From assembly GCF_963583255.1 (NCBI RefSeq), contig NC_084807.1:7110872-7174871 (forward strand): a stretch of 64,000 nucleotides of DNA, read 5' to 3'. A model generated the notes under the pieces. The model was given only the letters and a program-made list of their open reading frames with translations. It did no database searches and was not told the DNA's origin. Made by a program: the position numbers and the translations under genes. The DNA comes from Pyrus communis. Lineage: Eukaryota > Streptophyta > Magnoliopsida > Rosales > Rosaceae. Below are positions 23,794 to 34,817 of this stretch, in pieces (the stretch's first letter is position 1; the number at the start of each line of letters is the position of its first letter).

Positions 23794-24015
23794 CAAGATT
23801 TTTTTTTTTGTATTTAGCAAGTGCGTGTGTGGTGCACCTTAATTTATTTATATATTAACTTTCAAACTTTTATGGGGGAATTGCCATATTAGGGCTATAA
23901 AATCTCAAATTTTGGTGCCATATTAAATCATGCAATATTACTTTGGAACCAATTTGATTCTAGTCTATCCAATGAAGTTAATGGACGAAAATATCTTTAC
24001 AAATGACATGTTTTA

Positions 24016-24166
24016 AAGGAAAACTAATGAAAATGACTTAAAAACTTTGAGTTTTAACTTTAAGGACAAAATAAAGGGTAAAGTGAATAGTACTAGGATT
24101 GGCTTTTTAGTATAAAAATATGATTTTTCGTTCAAATGAACAGTACCGGGAGTTTTTCGTTAAAGT
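24016..24166. repeat. Short dispersed repeat common in apple/pear relatives
   Basis: The stretch from AAGGAAAACTAATGAAAATG through AGTGAATAGTACTAGGATTG to GTACCGGGAGTTTTTCGTTA matches, from memory, a very abundant short interspersed repeat of Malus and Pyrus genomes. It lies inside the inverted-arm element. The species inference rests partly on it and was not checked by search. Confidence 0.5.
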
Positions 24167-24331
24167 TCTCATGTTTTAATGGCAATATATATATATATAT
24201 AGTAGTGTTGGTGATGCATTCCAACAGCTAAGAGAGGCCATGTGGTAAAAAATAAAAATTGAAAGTTCAAGAGGTATTATCGCACATGCTTATAAGTTAA
24301 GTTGGTACTCCTACAAATAACCCTAAACTTT

Positions 24332-24768
24332 TCAATTTACTACTTGGTATTGAGAGACTTTTTCATGTATTGCATTGTAGATCCCGTGTTATAATATAAA
24401 TGAAGAATAAATATATATTTTAGTGTAATTTCATTTGTATTATGATACGTAATATACACGTATGACTAATGTTTTGAATACATTGAAAAAAATCTTTCGT
24501 ACGATATTATTACTGATTGGTTCAAATCTGTTCATGTGGAACAGAACAGACCAGAACAAAAATAAGAGAGGATATAAAGGTTCCATACGTAGATGTGTCA
24601 TCGACCAAACGGTTTTACTCTACTTCCATCCGTCGTTTTCACTCCCCGTCTTGTTCGTGCTCTCAATGCCTTGCCAACATCATCAGATTTTCCAAAACCA
24701 ACATCACGAACCCGACGAATTATCTCAAAAACAATTTCCGGGTCTTTCATTTCAGTCCAAAATCTCAG
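24332..24768 (+). promoter_or_regulatory. Upstream region and leader of the cyclophilin-like gene
   Basis: GATATAAAGG near 24570 is a plausible TATA box about 200 bases before the chosen ATG. The leader is open in the gene's frame back to at least 24517 but begins there with a non-ATG codon, so ATG 24769 is preferred. It directly precedes the hydrophobic anchor. Confidence 0.4.
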
Positions 24769-27750
24769 ATGGGTCGTCGGCAGAGCGACTCAGAACTCGG
24801 CCGTCTCGCACTTCTGGCCCTTTTCCTGATGGGCGCAATATTCTGCTGCATGGTGTACCTGTTCCTCGCTGTGGCCTCAAAACCCAGCGGCATAACAACA
24901 GCTGATTCGGTTTCGGAATTCGGAGACGTTGGATGGAGGAGTGGAGAAGAAGATGGAGAATGCTGCAGAGGGATTGCGAATTTGGAGCTCTGGGGTGATG
25001 CTGTGAAATGGGGTTCTGAGTTTAAGGTGAATTCTTCTAAAGAGTGCTGCATGGCTTGTAAGGATATGTGTGGGGATCGAGATGGGCATTGTTTGTGTGA
25101 CAGTTGGGTGTTTTGTGGGGATAGAGAGGCTTGTGGACTTAGATATGGTGAGGTATGGTTTCTCTCCGTTTCATCAAATCTGCTCTCTACTATTTATCAT
25201 TTATTTTTGTGTAAATTCATTTTAATCGAGCGGTATTCTAATAATCTAAACTACAGAGGAGGGGAATTACACTAGAGCGTGTAGCCAACTTGTTTATGCC
25301 CATGTATGCGTAAATTCCCATGATGGTTTGGTTTATTTATTCTAAGGAAGCTTTGGGAGATAATGTAGATGCAAACTCGTAGCGTGGTTGTGTAGTTTTC
25401 ATATAATGTACAAGAATTTATTGTACTCGTATAAGATAGGAGTTTCGGTGTGACGATTGTGAATAGTTAGCAAGTTTTGAGATTGTGTGTAGTCCATTTT
25501 CTGGTGCTTGCAACTTTTAGGGCTACTATTCAGTCTATTCTACCATAATCTTCTTATTTATTCTTAAAAATTCATGGCAATCCTGGCTCGAGACGGATTG
25601 TGTTAATGGAAGAGTGAGATGTGGATATCTATCAACATGAACAAGAGCATTATCGAAATTAGCATCTTGCACATCAATATGACTTTTGGTTGTTACATTC
25701 TTGAGAAATCCTTTCGTTGAATTAACTGGTTTGGGTTCTAAGTTGCCTATCTTCTTCATGCTTGCAGTGTTGGTTAAAGAAACAAAAGGATACCTTGGAC
25801 CCTGATCGGAAAGACTCAGGTGATCTGATTGCATGGACTTCTGGACTTGTCTTTGGAAAAGGAGAGGTAAATATTTACTGTTTGTCATAATACCTTTCTT
25901 TGGTTGTAATTCTACTACTAATTATGTTGTCAAGTTTTGGTAAGTGTTTACTCATGCGCCCGAGGGTTCCATTGATGTGTTTCGTTGCTGATATATGAAC
26001 ATTTCTTCTTTGGGACAAAACGATTCACAGGCATTTTCAGATCAGAGTAACTAAGATTGTAGTTACTATGTTTAGTTTTACCAAAAGCAGTTTGGCTTAT
26101 ATTTATTTCATTTTTTTATTGGAGATTACTACACTTTGAATCAGTGAACATCTGTATTACAGTTTGATTTGTTCACATTAGCAGGGGTAGCCAACAAAAC
26201 CGACCTAGTTTTATCTGAAACCTGGCTTCGAGAGTGGCTTCCGTTTGATGCTTTTAGCCAACTGTAATTATGTATGGGAGAAGGCTTAGTTGACTTGAGT
26301 TGGTTACCTGAGGTTGTTAAAATTAGAAGACATTTCTAGTATTTGTAGGAGGGGATGTAAGAAATTGGCATTTGCGGTTTTTTCTATGAGTTTCAAAGAG
26401 GAGTGCATAACGTGAAAGATCGATGTGTATTATAGTAGCAGCAGATTTTTTCGTATATTATATGAGCGGTTGTAAGGAAGTTAGACTAAAAGTTATTTCT
26501 GTTTTCTGTGTCTACTTGTCTGTTCACATAACATGGCTTGTATCTACCCTTCGATTTCCACAGGGTATTGTCGGCTTGGAAACAGAGTATGGGACTCTTC
26601 ATATAAAGGTTAATTCTTCCTCCTCAGGAGTAGATGCATAATCTAGGATCTCGTAAAACCCTAAGCTAAATCTTATTCAGTTAAGTTATGCTGACACTGT
26701 AGTGATCGAAAGTTTAGACTGCATATTTGTTCACAATGTGCTGTTTAGCTTCATGAATTTGAAACTCTAGCGGCCATTGATGCTGCTCGTTATAAGCTTT
26801 AACATGATTATGAGCTGGCTCATTATAAGCTTTAACAAAATTACTATTTCTCGTGTGAAAATAAGGATTCGTACTAGTATCTGAATGTTGATAAAACGAA
26901 AACACTGTTTCATTTGAAAACAAAAATGTTAACTGATCGATACTTGCTAGGTTAAGGGGTATTCTTCATTGTTCTCCGTCAACCTCCTTCACAATCGACG
27001 GGATTTCTTTTCTTATAAGTTGTTATGTTCATGTAATCTTTTTAAACTAAACTGTATGATTACCGCATCTAAACTGTCATTCGGTCTTAAATTTATGCAG
27101 CTCCGTCCTGATTGTGCCCCTCATTCTGTTGCCTACATTCTTGAGCTGTTGCAAGTGCCCCATTATGCAGGCTGCCAATTTTATCGTGCAGAAAACCGGG
27201 GAAGCTTTTGGGACTCACAAGGAAACCATGTAAAAAATGTAAGTTTCGGACTCAGAAGTTGCAACTTTTCAGCTTTGTCTGAGTTTTGAGCTTTGCTTGT
27301 TATGAGTGCCCGTCATTCCAATCTTGTAGCATATATCCGCGTTATACATAGTTGCTCGTGTATATCTGCTTTTGGTATTTATTTCTCATTCAGAAGTTTC
27401 TCATGTAAGCTATATAGGCTCCGTTTGGCCCGCCTTTCGCGCTTATACAAGGAACGCTTGCAGCTCACGGGTTCGTATTTAAGGAGATTCCGGCAGAGGT
27501 GTCTCGCACCATCAGAAGAGGATCGGTTGCCTGGATTGGTTCCGGTCCAGAATTCTTCATCAGCCTAGCCAACCATTTTGAGTGGAAAAAAGCTTACACT
27601 GTTTTTGGTTCCGTTCTTCCTGAAGACATGGAAATCACCGAGAAACTTGCCCAGCTTCCGACCAAACAAGAGGTCTGGAGCAACATCAATGTCTCCGTCT
27701 TGGAGAGTCCTGTCGCTTTATGGTTCCGAAGAATCAAGCCGGAATCATGA
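24769..27750 (+). CDS. Signal-anchored Cys-rich (PAN/apple-like) plus cyclophilin-like protein
   Basis: Five exons, 24769-25152, 25768-25866, 26564-26608, 27101-27238 and 27418-27750, all GT-AG and in frame, give 332 residues. Residues about 11-37 are a hydrophobic signal anchor. Residues about 65-135 hold about a dozen cysteines (ECCRG, KECCMACKDMC, HCLCDSW, CGDREACG, ECWLK), resembling a PAN/apple fold. Residues about 162-332 are cyclophilin-like: ETEYGTLHIKL, a QFYRAE strand, RRGSVAWIGSGPEFFISL and YTVFGSVL...MEITEKLAQLP. The family's proline isomerase pocket is only partly recognisable (an Arg after Tyr in FYRAE, FFIS kept), so enzyme activity is doubtful. The anchor and paired cysteines suggest the secretory pathway with the domain in the lumen or outside. 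It is a plant protein type without a symbol known to me. Gene model firm; function open. Confidence 0.85.
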
Positions 27751-28627
27751 TGTTGCAAGGTTCGCCGGAATAATGACATTGCCAGGTTCGATGCGTACAT
27801 GAACACGCATCATGCTCAGTGTGATGCTGCTTTTCTTGGGCTTTCTTCTTAAAACACATGTTGGCGAAGAAAATGCAAGTTTATAGTTGTTCGTCCCTGC
27901 TAGTTAGATTTGTTGCCTACTAAATTTGTAGATAAAGAGGGTTCCCAGAAATTGATTCTCTAATTTTGACCGTTATAATCCTCGCGCGAGCATGTTTGGT
28001 ATCCTTCTTGAATTCATTTTTGTTTTCGAAACTAACGAGTTCTAAGTAAATTAGTTATGGCCAGAAAGCATGAAGATGTAGCGACGACGAGTATGCCAAC
28101 TAGAAAAATAAAACGCTTACCACTAACCGGTATCATTCCAGGAATCATATTTATCGAGCAGTACGTTACACTACCAAGCAAAGCATAATGCAGACACATA
28201 TCTAAGCTTTGTGTTTTACGATACCAAGCAAACTGCATCGCGTAATCGCTACTCGGTTTCTCCAATCATACCATGCTTGTGTTGCTAGATTTAGAATCTG
28301 CTAGACCGTCTGACAAGAGAACATTTTTCTCGAATATATAGTTTCCATTACACGAGACTACAAGCTAATGATTAGCTGCTAATCTACATAGTTTCCACTA
28401 CGCGAGACTGCAGGCTACAAAGACTAAGCTACAATCTTCTACTAGTACCAAGCTAACGTGATCAAGTTCCACGCTCCCTCAACACTTTGAAAACAAAAGG
28501 AAATTGTAAAAAGTGGCTCGTAAACGAGAGTTAAACACGAAATTACAACTAATTAAACTCACATTACTTAGTCCCTCTATGATCCAAAAGCACCACCGGC
28601 TGCTATCTTCCAATGCAATCCCACCAT
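27751..28627. other. Shared 3' region of two convergent genes
   Basis: The cyclophilin-like gene (+) and the trihelix gene (-) point at each other across 877 bases. AATAAA-like signals for the plus gene are not obvious. 28320-28420 contains two diverged copies of a unit with TAGTTTCCA(T/C)TACACGAGACT. No gene is seen. Confidence 0.5.
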
Positions 28628-29710
28628 CTATGCCTCGGGGGATGGCATTCTCTTGGCCTTCTTCTTCTTCTCCGAAACTGCCTTCGCAAAAGCCTCCACA
28701 ATTCTTTGCTGAGAGTCCAAAATCATTTCCGTCCGCTTCATCTCCATCTCCATCCGCATTGCCTCGATCTCCCTTGCCATCTCCATCTTCATCTGCTCCA
28801 TCCTCACAAACCCATCTCCCAAAAGCTTAATCGCCGACACCATCTCCGCCACGGGGTCTCTCTCCCCCCCATCCCTTTCTCTCTTCCCCAATCCGGGCCT
28901 CCCCGAATTCCCACCCTCTCTCATCACCTTAGCACTCCCATAAACCGACCCCGAATTCGACCCTGGATGCGAATTCATCCCGAATTTCTGATCCATCTTC
29001 GGATACACCTTGGTCCCAGGCTGAGCTATACTAACCCCAGTTGGAATCCTAATCCTGAACCCACTTCCGGCACCAGCACCGCCACCGCTTCCGCCACCAA
29101 CCCCAACTCCATTCCTATACAACTTACTCATACTCTTCATATTCGACCCGTATCTCAGCTCCTCATAGAGCTCCTGATCCGGATCCTCCTCCTCTTCGTT
29201 CTCCTCGTTCTCTTCCTCTTCGCCGGGACTTTCGGAATTTTCCCTCTTCCCAGCTGCCGGCCCCTTCTCCATGGCGTCCATCCGCTTGAAGTGGACCCAC
29301 GACGACGTGAATCTGGACAACGGCATCGACCTGGCTCGCTGGATCTCAGTCCGGTACCGCTTCCGGAGCTTTTCCATCTTGTGACGGCACTGAACGGCGG
29401 TCTTCGCGGGAGAAGCAGCCGGGCATCGTCGAGCGACGGCGTCGGCCACGTCCTGCCAGTGGGTGGCCTTGAGGTTTCCACGGCGGAGGGAGTACCACTT
29501 TTCGCGGTAGGAGTCAATGAGGGCAACGGTCTCGTCGTGGGACCAGCAGGGAGGAGGGAGGCGGCGGGAGGAAGGCGGGGTTGGGTTCGGCTGTGTTTGC
29601 TGGGATAGGGTCAGCGGTGGGGCCGGGAGAGCAAGCGGCACGGCCTGCGGTGGGTCCGATTGGAGAGGGAGGATGGAGTCGTCCTGCGGGGAAGACGGTG
29701 GAGAAGCCAT
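28628..29710 (-). CDS. Trihelix transcription factor, ASIL/SIP1-type, intronless
   Basis: A single 360-codon frame from ATG 29710 to a stop at 28628. Residues 1-54 are Pro/Ser/Gln-rich. The trihelix (Myb/SANT-like) DNA-binding domain starts at CWSHDETVALIDSYREKW (about 55) and runs through HWQDVADAVARR and TAVQCRHKMEKLRKRY to about 125. Conserved aromatic positions W56, W85 and a later W (SSWVHFKRMD) are present. A Glu-rich stretch, a Gly-rich linker and a C-terminal coiled coil (about 290-340, EMARE...EMEMKRTEM) follow, with basic KKKKAKR near the end as a likely nuclear signal. This is the architecture of the ASIL1/ASIL2 (SIP1) clade, repressors of seed-maturation genes in Arabidopsis. The exact orthologue is not determined. 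The coding region is much more GC-rich than its surroundings. Confidence 0.92.
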   Translation of the reverse strand: MASPPSSPQDDSILPLQSDPPQAVPLALPAPPLTLSQQTQPNPTPPSSRRLPPPCWSHDETVALIDSYREKWYSLRRGNLKATHWQDVADAVARRCPAASPAKTAVQCRHKMEKLRKRYRTEIQRARSMPLSRFTSSWVHFKRMDAMEKGPAAGKRENSESPGEEEENEENEEEEDPDQELYEELRYGSNMKSMSKLYRNGVGVGGGSGGGAGAGSGFRIRIPTGVSIAQPGTKVYPKMDQKFGMNSHPGSNSGSVYGSAKVMREGGNSGRPGLGKRERDGGERDPVAEMVSAIKLLGDGFVRMEQMKMEMAREIEAMRMEMEMKRTEMILDSQQRIVEAFAKAVSEKKKKAKRMPSPEA

Positions 29711-32700
29711 GGATATTGTTTTGTTTAGGGTGGGATCTGGGGATGTAGGATAAGGGGGCGGCGCAGGATAGAAGGAGGGAGGAGGGGAAGGAGGAAAAAG
29801 GGAAGGGGGAGGAGGGAGGAGGAGAAAGTGGTGTTTGGAAGCATGCTTGTGGCTGTGGGTAGGGTGTTTAAGAGGGTGGGTGGAGGGGTGTGCGGCTGAT
29901 TTCGAGATCTAAAGGTGGGCGTGTGAGATGAGCGGTGGATGAGGCCACCGCTTAGGTGTGGGGTGAGGTGGCTAACGTGCGCCAGGGGTGGTAGGGTGGT
30001 AGGGTGGGGGTTGGGTTAAGTTAACCTACGCGCACCACCCCAATAGAGAGAGAGAGAGGTGGGAGAAGGTGGGGGCAGGTCCACCTGAGTCTGACTTTGC
30101 CCATTATCTTGTCATTCTTCGATCATCGTCATCATTTGAAATTTGTAATTGGGAAAATAGTGGTGTTGGTGTGACGGTGGGCGGGTGGTGATTAGGTGGA
30201 CATTTTTGTATAGTGGGCCTTTGGGTTGTGGTGGGTTTAGGGTTATGGCCCTTGTGGGTTTAGGGGCGGTGGGAGAGCGTGAGGGGGACGGACGTGGGGG
30301 GAACAAGAGCCGGTGCTGTGGTGGTACTAAATAGCAATAGGATTAGGGCGTGAAAGCTTGGTTCTAATGGGGCATGTGAGAGCATTTTGCGGGGACTTTG
30401 GTTGGTGCTTTCAACAAATTGGAGGGGGGAAGTTGTTATTGTTTTATATCACACGGATAACACGTGTGGAGCAAAAATAGGGGGGCAAGCTTGTGATTAA
30501 ACATGAATAAAGTTCACATTGAAACTGAAAATACTACTGTTGCCCAAAAAAACGTGGAATTACCATCGACAACCCAACAATTGAATCACTTTTCAAAAAA
30601 ACACCCCTCTTATTTTCAAAGACAATGGTCGATGGAGAAGGCTTCTACCCTGCATTTATTATTATTATTATTATTACTGTTATTTTTGTTGTTGTTGTTG
30701 CTATCGTTGTTTCATATAGAATTGAATTGAATTCTATATAACTAAAAATAGTTGTGCAAGAATTTTTATGAAGCAAGCAAGAAGAATTTCCAGAAAACTT
30801 GCAGAGAGAGTTCGTTGCTCTCTGTGCAGTGGATTGTGTTGAATTATCACTCGTAGACGAAGAGAATCTAGCCGTTCGGCTTCACACGGTTCACACGATA
30901 CCTTGTTCATAAGTATATTACTCACTCCTAAGTTCCCTTTCCATTTTGAGGTATAGGTAGCCACTGTTTCTACGATTGTGACTTGGCTCTGCAGTGTTTG
31001 ATGCTGTTATCCCTTTCTAAATTTATGGGTTTTTTTTATCCAAGCGACAAACATAAATGGGTGTTGTTGGAATGATCGGATAGATGAACATGATCACATA
31101 CAATTAGTTGTAGATAAATCAAATATCGTGATTTTTTAGGTGGATGGCGGTCTAAACCTATGTGATGTCCATGTCGCAATGTTTTGTGTTGTCAATGCAT
31201 ACAGCATGTGCAATTTATGTATTGCTAGTAGAGGATACAAACTTAGGTGTTCTGATTTCACATCACTTCTATTTATGTGTCTCTCATTTCTTGTGATTTG
31301 TTATTGTTTCTCTATTCATATGTACAAATTATATGGAGAGAGAGAGAGAGAGAGAGAGAAGTGAGAAAATTCTTCAATGGCACGTAGTATTGAATAATAT
31401 TAAATGGCTAAGATTAAAAATAAAAAATCTAATAATTGTGATTGAGTTTGACTATTAAAACACTCGTAATATTAATGCTACGTAGCATTAAATTCGGACT
31501 CAAAAAAGTGACATGAACCATCTCAGATAAGTTTTTCCAATGATAAAGTGATCAATAATAACGAATGGAACTTGAAGTGTGTAATTGAAACTAGTCCTTG
31601 AGTGTTTACAGAGGTAGGAATTACAAATTACAATATACCTCAGCTGAGATTTTGTTATGTAACGAATACAAGATACTATCTAGTGATTATACAACTAGCT
31701 GGCCAAAGTCCAAGCATCATTCATCCCTCAGATCCTAGACAAAGAGCTAGGAGGACAAGACACGCTTGATTTATGTTAACTTCTATGCACTTTCCCTGCA
31801 CACGCCAACAAGTTGTCGATTTGAAAAAGGACTCAGTGATGTTGTCATAATGCATAACTTACACTATTAATTGGGGATGATGATATTTATCAAATTCTCT
31901 TTGTGAGAATCTCGGAAATCATTTTATCGTGTTTGTTTATCGTATATCGTGCGATTAGTTTTTGTTAAATATTGTTTGTGTTTAATTTTAAATAAAATAA
32001 TTCAAAATGATTTCTGATCACATGATGACAAATGAATAGGCACGATCAAGTGATTCTCGGAATCCTCACAAAGGGAATCCAAATAAGATCCTAATCCATT
32101 AATTTGTTTCATTGATCAAATGAATTCTTATTCAAATGTCGTTTCAATTAACTGCCTAAAAGCGTAATGCATTAATTAATTAACGTAAAAACATTATGCT
32201 GACTACAAATTACATCCTAAAAGCTAACTAATCAAACTTTTCCAACTTAACCATTGAATAAATTTTCGATTAAATGTCGGTCATTCAAATTAACGATCTT
32301 ACAAAATAACATGCTAACTGTTTGATGACAAATTGTACAACTCTGTACCAACTTTGTGCCAATTGCTTGGCTAGTAGGAATTCTCTCTCTCTCTCTTCCA
32401 ACAGTACGTGGCCCGGGGAATGCACATGTTCATTGTTCCCATCTCAAGATCAAGACAACTGTCGAAAAATTACAACTGTCACACCATGTATAGTTAATAT
32501 ATGATACCCATGTGACCAAATTAGGTTTAAAACTCACCACTCATCTTCCTTCCAAATTGTGACCGAGTAAATTAATATGAGCAAATTGCCTTGCATTGCA
32601 TGGCCACCTATGTTTTTTTTTTTTTTTTTTCTGGTGGCAGACCCTATTGTTAAAACAAGAATCCTAACATGTATGGATAAGAACGAAAACCATGAAAGCA

Positions 32701-33254
32701 AGTTTAGTGGCATTGATTTCCGAACAGTAAATTCAAAGACTCAAAATCTCAACTTTAAAACTCAAAAATTTGACACTATTTAGCTCTTTACGTACTTACA
32801 TGATGATGTATTGTTATTTATTGTAATACGTTGTAATAAGAACGGTTCATTCTCTTTATCATCTAAAAATTATTTCTTTAAAAATTCATTCGATTTGGAA
32901 ATGGTTTAGTCATCCATATGAATCAAACAAATTGACGATTCATCGTGAGGATGCCGTGAATGACTAGACGAGATCTCTAAATTGAGTGAAATTTATAGAA
33001 ATAATCTTTAGATGATGAAGATGATAAGAGAATGAGTAATTCGACTTATGATGTTTGTACGGTAAATATTATCACGACATCGTGTAAAATTAAATGGCAT
33101 ATAGCTAAGTATTATCTGAAAATCATAAAGAAAAGAGAAAAGAAAAGAATTACACAAAAGTCTAATGTTCATTTTGCCAGGCCAAAAAACAACAAAATTT
33201 ACAAAAATCACTACCTCAACAACTACTTTTTGGACACCCTTTAAGGGTTTTATG
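29711..33254. other. Upstream region of the trihelix gene and intergenic DNA
   Basis: 29711-30100 is purine-rich on the plus strand with a GA run at about 30042-30057, giving a CT-rich minus-strand leader typical of plant promoters. Further on are an (ATT)n stretch at 30655-30676, a GA run at 31338-31359 and a T run at 32611-32629. Small frames in this block show no recognisable protein. Confidence 0.5.
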
Positions 33255-34688
33255 TCAAACAGCTAGCTGCTGCTGTTGTTGCTGCTGATGGGAGGTTTCA
33301 TCCTCATCAAAGCACAAGTGGAGCTTTAGTGATTTGCCTAAACTAAGAGAAGAATCTGCAGAATCTAGAGGTGGTTGCAATAGAAGCATCTCCCTCTGGA
33401 GATACGAACAGTGGGTGGTGAAGGTTGAGGGGGTCACGTTTAAGTCGAAGCTCAAACCAAATAGGAAATCCACTTCAAGAAAATTCATCTCTATTGTGCT
33501 TATTCCTCCAACTTTTGCATAGTATGCATTGTTGTAGTACCTGAAATTTCACACCAGATAAATCAAAACGGATATAAGCTAGTTAATTCTTCAATATATA
33601 CATATCATTACAAAACGTTGGAGAAAATTTTGACCATGAGGCTTATTATGATGTGCATATAAAAGAGATATTCTACCCTCTCACCGATGATATCGCTACA
33701 TTAATAACTCGTATGAGCATACATCCGCCAGTGACATCCAAAAATTTTCCCCATGTTACCCATATTTCCTTATAAATGTTATTGACTTTATGTAACTGAC
33801 CAAAACTTATTAAATTAGGTCACCATGTGCATCTAGGTGGATACTCCATTTATATAGGAAAAGCCAGGGTATCACATGGCTGGACTTAGTTGGATTTTAG
33901 AACATTGTTGGAAGCTTTACAGCCCTAAACCAAACGTTTATACATTTTAGTTCTGAAAATTTTCCAAATTAATCATTGAATCAAAATTCTGTACGAGTTA
34001 ACTGCCTCTAATTTTTCCAAATAATTACAAAGTCTTTTTATGAAGATACAAAAGCAAGAAAGTAAGCAAAACCCAGATCGAAAACAGTGAGACTTCTATA
34101 CCACAGACACAGAACACTTAATAAGGTAAAACCCATCAAGGAAAAATACCAGTGAATTCATATTCTTTTTTCATGTACAGTTCATGCATGAAACATAATA
34201 TTTAAAAGTTGAACAATTTGATGAACACAATGCAAGTGAATGGATATGGCCACCAAAAAAATTGCAAAATCTTTTTGAGTAACATTATCAAAGATTTTTT
34301 TTTTCTTTCCAAATTTTGTTCATGAGCTAGTAAAATTCAGCTTCAAGACTTACATGTCATCCATGAACTTTGCAGCCACCATGACACTTGTAATCAGCAA
34401 CCGGTGAACGTTGAATGAGTTGATTGGCAACGAGGGTTGCCTCTGCGAAAATCGATCCAGATAAACATATGCAACGATTAAGCAAGATGGGCTGCAATCA
34501 GCATACTTGAAAATCCTCTCTAGGTAACTCTGTATGGAAATGGTGGGTCTAGTTAGACCATGGAAGACTGAGATTTTCTGGGGTTGGAAATGACTGTTGA
34601 GGTCGTTCGATTCCGCCACTCTTTGAACCAGAGAAGAGAGGAAAGTTATGATCTTTGTCATCACTGTTGGGTTCTCTAGCTCTGCCAT
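33255..34688 (-). CDS. U4-type (P-type) cyclin
   Basis: Two exons on the minus strand, 34688-34354 and 33540-33255, joined by an 813-bp GT-AG intron that splits a Met codon, give 206 residues. The start MAELENP matches the usual start of U4 cyclins; an in-frame ATG five codons upstream (34703) would give 211. The cyclin box spans about residues 15-150, with FHGLTRPTISIQSYLERIFKY-type sequence, SCLIVAYVYLDRF, NVHRLLITSVMVAAKF and, across the splice, DDMYYNNAYYAKVGGI and EMNFLEVDFLFGL. The C-terminus ends in a run of seven glutamines encoded by CAG/CAA. P/U-type cyclins bind CDKA and link cell division to nutrient and brassinosteroid signals. The split-codon position agrees with the family. Confidence 0.93.
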
Positions 34689-34802
34689 TGAGATGACGAC
34701 CAAGCTTTTTGTTTGTTTTTTTTTTTTTTTTGGAAAGAGATGATGAGCAAGTTTGGGTTCTCAAGTGTTTGAATTTTTGTTGGTGCTCAGTGCTTGTGTT
34801 GG

Positions 34803-34817
34803 TATATATATATGTGG
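34803..34817 (-). promoter_or_regulatory. TATA box of the cyclin gene
   Basis: On the minus strand CCACATATATATATACC lies about 115-130 bases upstream of ATG 34688, a plausible core promoter spacing. Confidence 0.5.

Larger units (their letters stand above)
22953..24331. mobile_element. Inverted-arm element enclosing a tandem repeat
   Basis: The arm at 22953-23058 matches the reverse complement of about 24228-24331 over about 100 bases at roughly three-quarters identity. Shared cores include AAGCAT(A/G)TGC, AATACC, TCAATTTT, TTACCAC and CTGTTGGAAT. Outer limits and TSD are not resolved. No transposase is visible. The long arms suggest a MULE-like non-autonomous element. Confidence 0.5.

Noticed and set aside
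28613..29608. 331-codon plus-strand frame
   Set aside because: It is the antisense of the GC-rich trihelix gene, which has a clear DNA-binding domain. The plus frame has no recognisable family.
30042..30057. GA and ATT repeats as regulatory arrays or CRISPR-like spacing
   Set aside because: Simple microsatellites with no spacer structure, and CRISPR arrays are not expected in a plant nuclear genome.
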